This document shows positions 1 to 9,195 of a stretch of 64,000 nucleotides of DNA, piece by piece. Where the stretch lies: NCBI RefSeq assembly GCF_051781005.1, contig NZ_JBPWOA010000018.1, forward strand, positions 1 to 64,000. Direction: 5' to 3'. Numbering within the stretch: the stretch's first letter is position 1; each line of letters starts with the position of its first letter. The stretch comes from Anabaena sp051781005. GTDB lineage: Bacteria > Cyanobacteriota > Cyanobacteriia > Cyanobacteriales > Nostocaceae. Under the pieces are notes generated by a model. It did no database searches, was not told the DNA's origin, and was given only the letters and a program-made list of their open reading frames with translations. A program made the translations under genes and the position numbers.

Positions 1-1
1 T

Positions 2-928
2 GTGGGCAGGGGTGAATATCCTATCTCTCCCCTAGATATTATTAAAACTATATTGGGTGTCGATACGGGAAATCCTGACCATCTCTTCGTGATTAATTCC
101 CTGCGTCTACCTCGTACCCTTGTCGCTTTTATGGTGGGAGTGGCGCTGGCTATTTCTGGAACTATCTTCCAAGGTTTAACACGCAATCCCTTAGCTGATC
201 CTGGTATTATTGGCATCAATTCTGGGGCAAGTTTAGCCGCAGTTACAGTTATTGTCTTATTTCCCTCTGCACCAGTTTATATTTTGCCTTTATCAGCCTT
301 TGTTGGTGCTTTGTTAATGGCTACTTTAATTTACTGGCTGGCTTGGAATAATGGGAGTTCACCGATTTTATTAATTTTAATGGGTGTGGGTTTATCTGCG
401 ATCGCTAGTGCCTTCACCAGTTTAATGATTACCTTCGGTGACATTTACAGCGTTAGTGATGCTTTGGTGTGGTTAGCTGGTAGTGTTTACGGTCGCACTT
501 GGGAACAAGTCTTTTCATTTTTACCTTGGTTAATTATTTTTGTACCAATGGCGTTGACATTAGCCAGACATTTGAACGCCTTAAATTTAGGAGATGATGT
601 TGCTAGAAGTTTAGGTAGTCGTGTGGAATGGCAGCGTAGTTTACTACTATTAGTAGCAGTAGCCTTAGCTGGTGCATCAGTAGCCACTGCGGGAATGATT
701 GGTTTTGTCGGTTTAATTGCGCCCCATTTAGGAAGACAGTTAGTAGGTACAAATCATCAAGGTTTGATTCCCACTTCCGCACTGTTAGGAGGAATGATTG
801 TTGTGGTTGCGGACTTATTAGGAAGAACTCTATTTGCACCTATTGAAATTCCCTGTGGAGTCGTTACTGCTGCCGTGGGCGCTCCTTATTTTCTGTATTT
901 GTTAATTCGTAATCGGAAAAATAGGTGA
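2..928 (+). CDS. FecCD-family iron(III)-siderophore ABC permease (5' end cut off)
   Basis: Membrane permease of a binding-protein-dependent iron/siderophore (or B12-type) importer. The visible 308 residues are mostly hydrophobic with about eight to nine membrane spans, and contain the family signatures ISGTIFQGLTRNPLADPGIIG and, near the end, GFVGLIAPHLGRQLVG, the loop that contacts the ATPase. FecCD proteins usually have 330-350 residues, so roughly 30-40 N-terminal residues lie before the window and the GTG at position 2 is not the start. It is followed about 105 bases later by its ATPase. A second permease, if there is one, would be upstream. The substrate is inferred from the TonB receptor downstream. 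Confidence 0.93.
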   Translation: MGRGEYPISPLDIIKTILGVDTGNPDHLFVINSLRLPRTLVAFMVGVALAISGTIFQGLTRNPLADPGIIGINSGASLAAVTVIVLFPSAPVYILPLSAFVGALLMATLIYWLAWNNGSSPILLILMGVGLSAIASAFTSLMITFGDIYSVSDALVWLAGSVYGRTWEQVFSFLPWLIIFVPMALTLARHLNALNLGDDVARSLGSRVEWQRSLLLLVAVALAGASVATAGMIGFVGLIAPHLGRQLVGTNHQGLIPTSALLGGMIVVVADLLGRTLFAPIEIPCGVVTAAVGAPYFLYLLIRNRKNR

Positions 929-1030
929 CAGGGAACAGGTGACAGGTGACAGTGAAGAGAGCAGGAGGAGAGGGGGAGAAAAATAATTATTAATTACAAA
1001 TCTAAAATCTAAAATCTAAAATCTAAAATT
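926..1030. repeat. Short tandem repeats between permease and ATPase genes
   Basis: Two heptamer runs fill the gap: GGTGACA-like units at about 926-955 and AAAATCT units (about four) at 998-1030, ending four bases before the next ATG. Such runs are typical of Nostocales intergenic DNA. Confidence 0.8.
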
Positions 1031-1033
1031 GTT

Positions 1034-1831
1034 ATGAAAGGTTTATCAACGAAAAGTTTATCTTTGGCTTATGATGGTGCAACCATTATCTGGGATCTAA
1101 ATTTAGCGATTCCTGCGGGGAAAATTACTGCTTTAGTTGGTGCTAATGGTTGCGGAAAATCTACTTTATTAAGAGGTTTGGCTAGATTGCTTAAACCTCG
1201 TGGTGGTGCTGTATATCTTGATGGAGAATCTATTTTTCAACTTTCCACAAAAGAAGTAGCCCAGCAATTGGGAATTTTACCCCAAAGTCCAGTTGCACCA
1301 GAAGGTTTAACAGTCAGAGATTTAGTAGCCCAAGGACGTTATCCTTATCAAAATTGGTTGCAGCAATGGTCCCAGAAAGATGAAAAAATTGTTCAACAGG
1401 CATTAGAAATTACAGATTTACTCAACTTATCTGAACGCGCATTAGACACTTTATCTGGTGGACAAAAACAACGTGCTTGGATTGCTATGGCATTAGCTCA
1501 AGATACGGATATTTTACTATTAGATGAACCGACTACTTTTTTAGATTTAGCACACCAAATAGAAGTTTTAGATTTGTTGTATGAATTAAATCAATTTCAG
1601 GGTAGAACTATTGTGATGGTGTTGCATGATTTAAATCAAGCTTGTCGTTATGCTGATTATTTAGTTGCTGTCAAAGAAGGCAGGATTTTTACTGCTGGAG
1701 AACCACAAGAAGTCATGACTGAGGAAATGGTAAAAGAGGTTTTTGGATTAGATTGTCGTGTTGTTGCTGACCCGGTTGTGGGAACACCCATGTGTGTACC
1801 CATAGGACGTAAAGGTAAAGGAATTAACTAA
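1034..1831 (+). CDS. FecE-type ATPase of the iron-siderophore importer
   Basis: Cytoplasmic ATPase (265 residues) that powers the importer formed with the preceding permease and the lipoprotein encoded at 5676. Visible motifs: Walker A GANGCGKST (about residues 36-44), Q-loop GILPQSP, signature LSGGQKQR (about 140), Walker B ILLLDEPT (about 160) and the H-loop histidine in VLHD (about 195). Length and motif order match FecE/FhuC/BtuD-type ATPases. The gene has the same strand as its neighbours and is probably co-transcribed with the permease. Whether the ligand is a ferric siderophore or another chelate cannot be read from this protein. Confidence 0.94.
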   Translation: MKGLSTKSLSLAYDGATIIWDLNLAIPAGKITALVGANGCGKSTLLRGLARLLKPRGGAVYLDGESIFQLSTKEVAQQLGILPQSPVAPEGLTVRDLVAQGRYPYQNWLQQWSQKDEKIVQQALEITDLLNLSERALDTLSGGQKQRAWIAMALAQDTDILLLDEPTTFLDLAHQIEVLDLLYELNQFQGRTIVMVLHDLNQACRYADYLVAVKEGRIFTAGEPQEVMTEEMVKEVFGLDCRVVADPVVGTPMCVPIGRKGKGIN

Positions 1832-1922
1832 TAAAATAACTCTGTTCATTATTTGGGTAAAGTCACCAATTACTGACAATTAACCACAAGCTATTGCAAT
1901 ATTGCCAGCACCCAATCATCCT

Positions 1923-2903
1923 ATGACTCTCACCCTCTCTCAATCTGCTTACTGGGAACTCGTCTATGAAAGTGAGGAGAATCAACTCACACCTAATTCT
2001 GCTGATGAATTTGATGTAACTTATCAATATCCTGTGAGATTGGGAAACGGTTACAGTCGGTATATTGATTTACGAACAGGATTAGATTTAAATATCGCCA
2101 ATTATCAATTGCATGATGAGATAATTACAAGATCCTCTGATAGAGAACATCTGATTGAGTACACTTTTGAGCTTTCCGGTTTAAAGACTGGAACTTATGG
2201 CTTTTTTGGTAGCGGTTTAGCACCAGGGGGAAGTTTAGAACATTCACCAGTTCAACCGACTGCTTGGGTGAGTGTTCATATAGAACCTGAGTTATTTTGT
2301 CAGTGGTTTGGCCATAAGGGAGAACTACCGACAAATTTGCAACCATTAATTCGTAAATCAGATCAAAAATATTATGAGCATCACGGAAAGACTACTTCTG
2401 CAATGCAAATGGCACTACAACAACTGTTAGGCTGTCCGTATCAGGGAAACACAAAGCGGGTGTATCTGGAAAGCAAAGTTTGGGAATTGATGGCGCTTCA
2501 GGTCGAACAATTCCTGGAAACTCAAACAATAGAGACAACTAGCAAAATTTTAAATGCAGAGGACATTGAGCGCATCCATTACGCCAGTGAAATTTTATTG
2601 ACGCGGTTGGATCAGCCACCTTCGTTGATGGAGTTGGCGCGGATGGTGGGAATTAATGACAATAAGCTGAAAGTTGGATTTAAGCAGGTCTTTGAGACAA
2701 CAGTGTTTGGCTACCTTCATGATTGTCGCATGGAGCGATCGCGCCAAATGTTAGCAGCGGGTAAACTAACTGTAACTGAAACAGCGAAAGCTGTAGGATT
2801 CGCCAATAGAGGCTATTTCGCCGCCTCCTTCCGCCGCAAATTTGGCGTAAATCCGGGAATTTATCTCAACGAAAAACGACAAAAATTAAAAAACTCCGGC
2901 TAG
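1923..2903 (+). CDS. AraC-family transcriptional regulator of the siderophore locus
   Basis: Probable activator of iron-uptake genes. The C-terminal 100 residues form the two-HTH AraC DNA-binding domain: first helix region LMELARMVGINDNKLKVGFKQ, then ETAKAVGFANRGYFAASFRRKFGVNP. The N-terminal part resembles the effector-binding region of PchR-like regulators, which respond to siderophores in other bacteria; this ligand is inferred. The frame is open from a TTG at 1902, but the ATG at 1923 gives a better start (MTLTLSQSAYWEL). It lies between the ABC genes and the TonB receptor, the usual arrangement in cyanobacterial siderophore clusters. Confidence 0.88.
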   Translation: MTLTLSQSAYWELVYESEENQLTPNSADEFDVTYQYPVRLGNGYSRYIDLRTGLDLNIANYQLHDEIITRSSDREHLIEYTFELSGLKTGTYGFFGSGLAPGGSLEHSPVQPTAWVSVHIEPELFCQWFGHKGELPTNLQPLIRKSDQKYYEHHGKTTSAMQMALQQLLGCPYQGNTKRVYLESKVWELMALQVEQFLETQTIETTSKILNAEDIERIHYASEILLTRLDQPPSLMELARMVGINDNKLKVGFKQVFETTVFGYLHDCRMERSRQMLAAGKLTVTETAKAVGFANRGYFAASFRRKFGVNPGIYLNEKRQKLKNSG

Positions 2904-3051
2904 TGATCATAGTATTCACCCGTACTCCAGAACTTTCCTGTAATCTTATTGCTAGTAATTATTAATTAAATACATGAGTTTAGATTGGTACTGAGATTTA
3001 TTATCACAGTTGCCAGTCTCCCAGTTCCTTACTTCTGTGGTGTGTAGAGTG

Positions 3052-5637
3052 ATGTTAAATCAATTGCAAAAACTAGCTTGGATGACAGGTTTGGCTTTAG
3101 TGTGCGTAAATTTACCTGTTTTCGCTGAAGATAGCCAAAAACCAATCTCTAAAATTTCTCAATTAAGTGATATAGAAAAACCTGCTACCAATATTAAGCA
3201 ATGGCTGGCTCAGTCCCTCATTCAAATCACAGGTGTCAAATCCCAAACAACGGACAAAGGGATAGAGGTAATTTTAGAAACTAATCAATCAGATCAACTG
3301 CAACTCACAAATAAGAGTGAGGGTAATAGCTATATTATTGACATTCCCAATAGTCAATTACGCTTACCTAGTGGTAATACATTCCGTCAAGAAAAACCGA
3401 ATGTAGGAATTAGTGAAATTACAGTTACCAATTTAGATGCAAATACTATTCGTATAACGGTAACAGGTGAAACGGGTGCGCCACAAGTTGAATTGTTTGA
3501 TGATGATGCGGGTTTGGTTTTTGGAGTTGTACCAAGTGTGACAAATACTCCAACACCACAAACAGAACCAACTCCACCAGAACCACAACCCAGCAGTGAA
3601 ACCCAACCAGAAGAACCATCTGCACAGAGTGATGAACCTATTGAACTGGTAGTCACAGGTGAGCAAAATAGATATCGTGTACCCAATGCTTCCACTGGAA
3701 CTAGAACTGATACTCTCATCCGAGATATTCCTCAGACTATTCAAGTAGTTCCAGAAGAAGTGATTAGAGATCAAAGAGTTACTCGTTTAAGAGATGCGCT
3801 GCTGAATGTTGGGGGTGTAATTCAAGATGGTGGATTTGGTGGAGGAATAGACCAACTGGGGATTCGGGGATTTTTTGGTGGCGGTATTTTGGTTGATGGG
3901 TTCAAAGATGGACGAGGTGGTATTAGAGAAACTGCAAACGTTGAACGGATAGAAGTTCTCAAAGGGCCAGCTTCAGTTTTATATGGTGGTGTTGAGCCTG
4001 GAGGTGTAATTAACTTAGTTACAAAGCAGCCTCTAAGAGATCCCTACTATAATGCTGAATTTTCGGTGGGTAGTTTCTCCACATTTCGCCCTAGTATTGA
4101 TATTTCCGGGCCAATAAACTCTGATAAAACTCTGTTATATAGGCTAAATTCTGTTTATGAATCTTCAGAAGGATTCCGTGATTTTAATCAAAATATTCAA
4201 CGATTCTTTATTTCACCCACTTTAAAATGGGAAATTGGACAAGCAACTAACGTAACGTTTCAATTCGACTATCTCAACGATGAGCGTCCATTTGACCGGG
4301 GATTTTTAGCTTTTGGTAATGGTATTCTTGACATTCCTTTAAAGCGGATTTTAGGCGAACCAGATGATGTGAGGAAAGTTGAAGAAATAGGTTTTAGCTA
4401 TCGCTTAGAGCATAATTTTAACGATAACTGGAAAATCCGCAATGCTTTCCGATATCAGAGTTCAGATGATTTTGATTATCGTGCTGAACCTGTGAGCTTC
4501 AATGAAACGACAGGTATTCTGTCACGGAACTTTAGATCCAATGATGACTATGGAGAAACTTATACCTTACAAACTGATGTAGTTGGTAAGTTTACTACAG
4601 GTTCAATTAATCATACTCTCTTATTTGGTGTTGACTTAGCTAGAGACACATCAGGCGGGACTCAAAAGCGATTACCAGGAGGACTTACACCAAGTATTGA
4701 TGTATTCAATCCCGTTTATAATGCCATACCCAGACCTGGTTTAGAAGCATTAACCAACGTGGTTCGTAATAACCAAAATACAAGCGATAGTTTAGGCATT
4801 TTCTTGCAAGACCAAATAGCCTTGGCAGATAACTTAAAATTCCTTGTGGGTGGAAGGTTGGATATTGTAGACCAAAAAAGCAGAAATTTCTTGAATGACA
4901 GTGAATCTAGTCAGTATGATACAGCTATCACTCCAAGACTGGGTATTGTTTATCAACCCATTCAACCTATTTCTCTTTATGCTAGTTACAGCCAATCCTT
5001 TCAACCGAACTTTGGTACAAGAGTTGATGGTTCAGTTCTAGAACCTGAACGGGGAACTCAATATGAAGTTGGTGTAAAAAGTGAATTTTTGGATGGCAGA
5101 TTAGCTGCTACTTTGGCAGCTTATAACATTACAAAATTAAATATTGCTACAACTGATCCTGCTAATCCAGACTTCAGTATTCCGATAGGGAAACAACGCA
5201 ACCAAGGTCTTGAATTCAACGTTGCGGGACAAATTCAACCTGGTTGGAATGTCATCGCATCTTATTCTTACATTGATGCTGAAATTACCGAAAGTAATGA
5301 TGGTTTAGCTGGTAATCAACCACCTAACGTCCCATTTAATACAGCTAGTTTGTGGACAACTTACCAATTGCAGCGCGGTAGTTTGCAAGGTTTAGGTTTT
5401 GGTCTAGGGTTATTTTATGTAGGCGATCGCCAAGGTGATACCGATAATACCTATATCATCCCTAGCTATTTGAGAACAGATGCAGCCATCTACTATCAAC
5501 GGGATAATTGGCGGGCTGGAATTAACATCCAAAATCTGTTGAATGAAAAATATTTTCAAGGAGCAAATTTTGGTAGAGTCACCATAGAACCAGGCGCACC
5601 ATTAACGGTGATTGGTAGTTTTTCCGTGACATTCTAA
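3052..5637 (+). CDS. TonB-dependent siderophore receptor with N-terminal AMIN domain
   Basis: Outer-membrane gated channel for a ferric siderophore. From the ATG at 3052: signal peptide (MLNQLQKLAWMTG...VFA) with likely cleavage near residue 27; an AMIN domain at about residues 50-165 that may anchor to peptidoglycan; a Pro/Glu/Gln/Thr-rich linker; a plug domain beginning at DTLIRDIPQTIQVVP with LGIRGF and VLYGGVEPGGVINLVTK; then a 22-strand-type barrel ending in the terminal phenylalanine (SFSVTF) used for outer-membrane insertion. AMIN-TBDT fusions are typical of cyanobacterial siderophore receptors. The frame is also open from a TTG at 3010, but this would put 14 residues before the signal peptide. 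Confidence 0.93.
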   Translation: MLNQLQKLAWMTGLALVCVNLPVFAEDSQKPISKISQLSDIEKPATNIKQWLAQSLIQITGVKSQTTDKGIEVILETNQSDQLQLTNKSEGNSYIIDIPNSQLRLPSGNTFRQEKPNVGISEITVTNLDANTIRITVTGETGAPQVELFDDDAGLVFGVVPSVTNTPTPQTEPTPPEPQPSSETQPEEPSAQSDEPIELVVTGEQNRYRVPNASTGTRTDTLIRDIPQTIQVVPEEVIRDQRVTRLRDALLNVGGVIQDGGFGGGIDQLGIRGFFGGGILVDGFKDGRGGIRETANVERIEVLKGPASVLYGGVEPGGVINLVTKQPLRDPYYNAEFSVGSFSTFRPSIDISGPINSDKTLLYRLNSVYESSEGFRDFNQNIQRFFISPTLKWEIGQATNVTFQFDYLNDERPFDRGFLAFGNGILDIPLKRILGEPDDVRKVEEIGFSYRLEHNFNDNWKIRNAFRYQSSDDFDYRAEPVSFNETTGILSRNFRSNDDYGETYTLQTDVVGKFTTGSINHTLLFGVDLARDTSGGTQKRLPGGLTPSIDVFNPVYNAIPRPGLEALTNVVRNNQNTSDSLGIFLQDQIALADNLKFLVGGRLDIVDQKSRNFLNDSESSQYDTAITPRLGIVYQPIQPISLYASYSQSFQPNFGTRVDGSVLEPERGTQYEVGVKSEFLDGRLAATLAAYNITKLNIATTDPANPDFSIPIGKQRNQGLEFNVAGQIQPGWNVIASYSYIDAEITESNDGLAGNQPPNVPFNTASLWTTYQLQRGSLQGLGFGLGLFYVGDRQGDTDNTYIIPSYLRTDAAIYYQRDNWRAGINIQNLLNEKYFQGANFGRVTIEPGAPLTVIGSFSVTF

Positions 5638-5675
5638 TTTTAACGAAAATCAGGTTTTAAGTATGAGATTCCATC

Positions 5676-6677
5676 ATGAATGACAGTTATATAAAAAGCA
5701 AAAGCTTGACTCGCTGGTGGCGATTTGGGATCGTACTATTTTGTACTCTACTCCTAGCTGTAGCTTGTCACCGTGATGGTTCTCTACCTGTTAATTATCA
5801 AAGTACAAATGCAGATTGTCGTCAGATGGAACACGCTGCGGGAATTACCTGTATTCCAGAAAAGTTTGAGCGACTTGTGACTTTAGATGATGCTGAAAAT
5901 GCGATCGCACTAGGAATTAAACCTCTTGGTGCTGTGATCTCCGATTTTTCATCACATTGGCAAGATAAGCTGACAGGAGTAAAAAACATCGGGACAATTG
6001 GTGAACCTAGCTTAGAAAGTATTCTCGCACTCAAACCAGATTTGATTGTGGGTTCTGAATATCAAAAAGATATTTATCCTATTACTTCAAAAATTGCTCC
6101 CACAGTTTTGTTGAAATTTGGACACAGTGGTCAATGGAAAGAGGTATTTACAAATACTAGTGTGGCGTTAGGTAAGAAAGAAGTTGGTCAAAAGGTAATG
6201 GAAAATTATTATCGTCGTCTCGCAGAATTTAAGCAGAAAATGGGCAATAAGTTGTCAAAACTCAAAGTTTCTGTAGTGCGAGTTTATCCTAATAAAATCA
6301 ACCTTTATCTACTTGATTCTTTCTGCGGAACTATTTTGCAAGATGCCGGATTATCTCGTCCAGAATCTCAAAATTTCACAGCATCAGCAGCTAAGAAGTT
6401 ATTTAATAATCCGATTCAAATGTCCATTGGTAATGAATTAATCGAACAAGCTGATGGTGATGTGATATTTATTTGGACTTATGAAAATAACACCAAAGGA
6501 ACTCAAACAGCCCAAAAAAAATTAGAGCAACTTAAATTAAGTCCTCTGTGGAAAAATTTAAAAGCTGTGCGAGAAAATAAAGTTTATTTAGTTCCAAGTT
6601 ACTGGATTGGAAGTGGTATGTTAGCGGCAAATGCGATTATTGATGACTTATTTAAGTACCTAATTAACACACCTTGA
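5676..6677 (+). CDS. Iron-siderophore ABC transporter substrate-binding lipoprotein
   Basis: Periplasmic binding protein of the FecB/FhuD class (333 residues). The N-terminus is a lipoprotein signal: positive residues, hydrophobic stretch, lipobox LLAVAC with the acylated Cys near residue 31. The body has the two-lobe fold signatures, including ERLVTLDDAENAIALGIKPLGAV, then the typical IGTIGEPSLESILALKPDLIVG. It starts 38 bases after the receptor stop and would hand the ligand to the permease and ATPase at 2-1831. A hairpin downstream probably ends the transcript. Confidence 0.92.
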   Translation: MNDSYIKSKSLTRWWRFGIVLFCTLLLAVACHRDGSLPVNYQSTNADCRQMEHAAGITCIPEKFERLVTLDDAENAIALGIKPLGAVISDFSSHWQDKLTGVKNIGTIGEPSLESILALKPDLIVGSEYQKDIYPITSKIAPTVLLKFGHSGQWKEVFTNTSVALGKKEVGQKVMENYYRRLAEFKQKMGNKLSKLKVSVVRVYPNKINLYLLDSFCGTILQDAGLSRPESQNFTASAAKKLFNNPIQMSIGNELIEQADGDVIFIWTYENNTKGTQTAQKKLEQLKLSPLWKNLKAVRENKVYLVPSYWIGSGMLAANAIIDDLFKYLINTP

Positions 6678-6715
6678 GAAACAGATGGCGATTGGAAATC
6701 GCGGCTACACAGACA

Positions 6716-6735
6716 AAACCCACCTGCGTGGGTTT
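6716..6735 (+). terminator. Hairpin after the binding-protein gene, part of a dispersed repeat
   Basis: AAACCCAC / GTGGGTTT forms a perfect 8-bp stem with a 4-base loop 38 bases after the stop. The surrounding text (from about 6684, GGCGATTGGAAATCGCGGCT) looks like a Nostocales dispersed repeat, so the hairpin may be a repeat element that also acts as a terminator. Confidence 0.55.
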
Positions 6736-6857
6736 GGAATCCCTAGCTTTTCATTAGTCCACGCACCATCTGGATTTGGTTTGCGTAGAAGTGAATTATA
6801 TTCGCCCAAAACTCTGCCAATTGATGGTTTAAATACTTTATTATAACCTACCAGATT

Positions 6858-7259
6858 ATGACAGTTCATACCTTATTTGTTTGTACATCTTGTAGTGCTG
6901 TTCTATCTCACGAAGAAGCAGACGAACGCGCCGAAGGAAATCAACTATTATTGAAATTGCTGGAAGTGCAAAAAAATAATTACGCTGACAGCACTCTCAA
7001 TATAGAGCCTGTAGGATGTTTGTGGAGTTGCGTTAAAAAATATTCTTGTGCTGTCAGCTTTGTTTGTCCGCAAAAATATACATACCATTTTGTTGATTTG
7101 ACACAGGACAGCATACCTGATTTGTTCCAATTCAGCCAGCTTTACCAAGAAAGCAAAGATGGATATGTTTTACCACCCAAATTACCTGGAACTTTGCGAT
7201 CGCATCTGCTGGTACGAATCCCTCCTACACCTGAGGAGATCGTGGCTAAAGCTTTATGA
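6858..7259 (+). CDS. DUF1636 family cysteine-rich, probably metal-binding protein
   Basis: 133 residues, unknown function. Cysteines occur as FVCTSCSAV near the N-terminus and GCLWSCVKKYSC in the middle, with one further Cys in SFVCPQK, a pattern like thioredoxin-like [2Fe-2S] proteins. I assign it to DUF1636 (predicted metal-binding). Its stop overlaps the start of the next ABC exporter gene by 4 bases (ATGA), so the two are translationally coupled. Placement between a siderophore importer and exporter-type ABC genes suggests a role in iron or cobalamin/metal handling, which is inference. Confidence 0.75.
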   Translation: MTVHTLFVCTSCSAVLSHEEADERAEGNQLLLKLLEVQKNNYADSTLNIEPVGCLWSCVKKYSCAVSFVCPQKYTYHFVDLTQDSIPDLFQFSQLYQESKDGYVLPPKLPGTLRSHLLVRIPPTPEEIVAKAL

Positions 7260-9010
7260 AAATCGGACTACAGCAATACTGGAATTTACTTGTAGAATAT
7301 CTCAAACCCCAAAAAGGAAGGGTTTTCAAATTTGCGATCGCACTCCTCGCCAGCATCGGACTACAATTAGTCAATCCCCAAATTCTTCGCTATTTCATTG
7401 ATACAGCCGTAGCTGGCGGTTCAGGACAAAACTTACTCATATCCGCCCTCCTCTTTATTGGTGTAGCTTTAGTTACTCAACTAATCACAATTGCTGCTAC
7501 CTACTACGGTGAAAACGTCGCCTGGAGAGCCACCAACGCCTTACGTGCTGACTTAGTTGAACATTGTTTGCAACTAGATTTATCCTTTCATAAATTCTCC
7601 ACACCCGGTGAATTACTAGAGAGAGTAGACGGTGATGTTCACACACTTTCGCAATTTTTCTCCAAATTCACCATTTACATCTTAGGCAATTTGCTACTCA
7701 TGTTGGGTGTGATTGTAGTGCTATTTGCCGAAGATTGGCGTGCTGGGATAGCGATCGCATTTTTTAGCCTCACAGCATTAGGAACACTAATCCGTCTGCG
7801 TTCCATAGCCGTTCCCTATTGGAGAACTTATCGCCAAATTAGTGCTGATTTTTTTGGTTTCGTAGGTGAACAACTCGCCGGCATGGAAGACGTGCGGGCT
7901 AATGGTGCTAAAAGCTATGTCATGCAACGCTTCCACAAAATTTTGCAAAGCTGGCTACCCATCTATCACAAAGCCCGCTTTGCCAGTACAATTCTTTGGG
8001 GTACAACCAACGGTATTTTTACATTAGGAACTGCGATCGCTTTAAGCGTCGGTGCTTACCTTTGGAATCAAAATATTATTACCATCGGCACAGTATATTT
8101 ACTATATTACTACACCAACTTACTCAGCGAACCCATCGAGCAAATTCGCAACCAATTTGAAGAACTCCAACAAGCAGAAGCCAGCATTTACCGCATTCAA
8201 GACTTACTACAAGTAAAATCCCAACTCAGTCCAGGAGGCGAACAAAGACTTCCTCAAGGCGCACTTTCCGTAACCTTTGATCATCTTTCCTTTAGCTACA
8301 ATGACCGGAAAACAGGAGAAGGGGATTTGGTACTGGAAGACATATCCTTTAATTTACCTGCTGGACAAGTATTAGGTTTATTAGGGCGGACAGGTAGCGG
8401 TAAATCTTCCCTAGCGCGTTTATTACTGAGATTATATGACCCCAAATCAGGCTCAATTCACTTAGGCGGCGTACCAATTAACCAAACTTACTCAACAGAT
8501 TTACCCCAAAAAATCGGCTTAGTCACCCAAGATGTACAACTCTTTCAAACCACAGTACGAAATAATCTCACCTTTTTTAACCAAGAAATTAGCGACGAAC
8601 GCATCTATGAAACCTTAGAAATATTAGGACTATCGCAATGGTTGCATTCATTACCCCAAGGCTTAGACACAAATTTGGGGCCAGATAGTAGCGGCTTATC
8701 AGCAGGACAAGCGCAGTTACTAGCCTTTACTCGCGTATTTCTCAAAAATCCAGGTTTAGTGATATTAGATGAAGCCTCCTCACGCCTTGACCCTATTACC
8801 GAAAAACTGATTGAAAAAGCCGTTGATAAATTACTAACTGGACGTACAGGCATAATTATTGCCCATCGTTTAGCCACCCTACAAAAAGCAAATCAAATCT
8901 TAATTTTAGAACAAGGTCGAATTAGTGAATATGGTCAACGTGAAGAATTAATTAAAAATCCTCACTCACGTTTTACCCAATTATTAAAAACTGGTTTAAC
9001 TGATTTATAG
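7256..9010 (+). CDS. ABC exporter half-transporter (membrane domain + ATPase), subunit 1
   Basis: 584 residues: six-helix exporter membrane domain (about 1-300) followed by an ATPase domain (about 335-584). Motifs: Walker A GRTGSGKSS (about 380), Q-loop LVTQDVQLF, signature LSAGQ (about 480; second Gly of LSGGQ replaced by Ala), Walker B LVILDEASS with the catalytic Glu, H-loop AHRL (about 535). It is coupled to the DUF1636 gene and precedes a second half-transporter at 9196. The two probably form a heterodimer; by position the cargo may be a siderophore or its ferric complex (compare IrtAB/YbtPQ), but the sequence does not show this. Confidence 0.9.
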   Translation: MKIGLQQYWNLLVEYLKPQKGRVFKFAIALLASIGLQLVNPQILRYFIDTAVAGGSGQNLLISALLFIGVALVTQLITIAATYYGENVAWRATNALRADLVEHCLQLDLSFHKFSTPGELLERVDGDVHTLSQFFSKFTIYILGNLLLMLGVIVVLFAEDWRAGIAIAFFSLTALGTLIRLRSIAVPYWRTYRQISADFFGFVGEQLAGMEDVRANGAKSYVMQRFHKILQSWLPIYHKARFASTILWGTTNGIFTLGTAIALSVGAYLWNQNIITIGTVYLLYYYTNLLSEPIEQIRNQFEELQQAEASIYRIQDLLQVKSQLSPGGEQRLPQGALSVTFDHLSFSYNDRKTGEGDLVLEDISFNLPAGQVLGLLGRTGSGKSSLARLLLRLYDPKSGSIHLGGVPINQTYSTDLPQKIGLVTQDVQLFQTTVRNNLTFFNQEISDERIYETLEILGLSQWLHSLPQGLDTNLGPDSSGLSAGQAQLLAFTRVFLKNPGLVILDEASSRLDPITEKLIEKAVDKLLTGRTGIIIAHRLATLQKANQILILEQGRISEYGQREELIKNPHSRFTQLLKTGLTDL

Positions 9011-9059
9011 CCTTTCTTACTCTACAGAAACACAAAATTATCTGCGTTTAATTCTTTCT

Positions 9060-9178
9060 TGCTGTACCTCACTCAACCGATAACCGCTATATTAACCTAA
9101 GACAATTTATTATTAAAGTCAAAGATTCCTGCTCCCTCTCTTTACTAAAAAGAGGGCTTGGGTGAAGTTCTACAAATT
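9060..9178. repeat. Degenerate copy of the dispersed repeat also seen at 33.9 and 38.5 kb
   Basis: The text CTCACTCAACCGATAACCGCTATATT followed downstream by AGAGGGCTTGGGTGAAGTTCT matches, with changes and an internal spacer, the ends of the repeats at 33914-33990 and 38497-38572. It fills most of the 185-base gap between the two exporter genes. Confidence 0.5.
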
Positions 9179-9195
9179 TCAAACTATTAATTATC

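Noticed and set aside
2904..3051. Fur box upstream of the TonB receptor
   Set aside because: AT-rich text (TAATTATTAATTA) is present but no convincing 19-bp Fur palindrome could be fixed by eye.
3387..3774. Two minus-strand frames of 110-113 codons inside the TonB receptor gene
   Set aside because: They are shadows of the Pro/Thr/Glu-rich linker region of the receptor.
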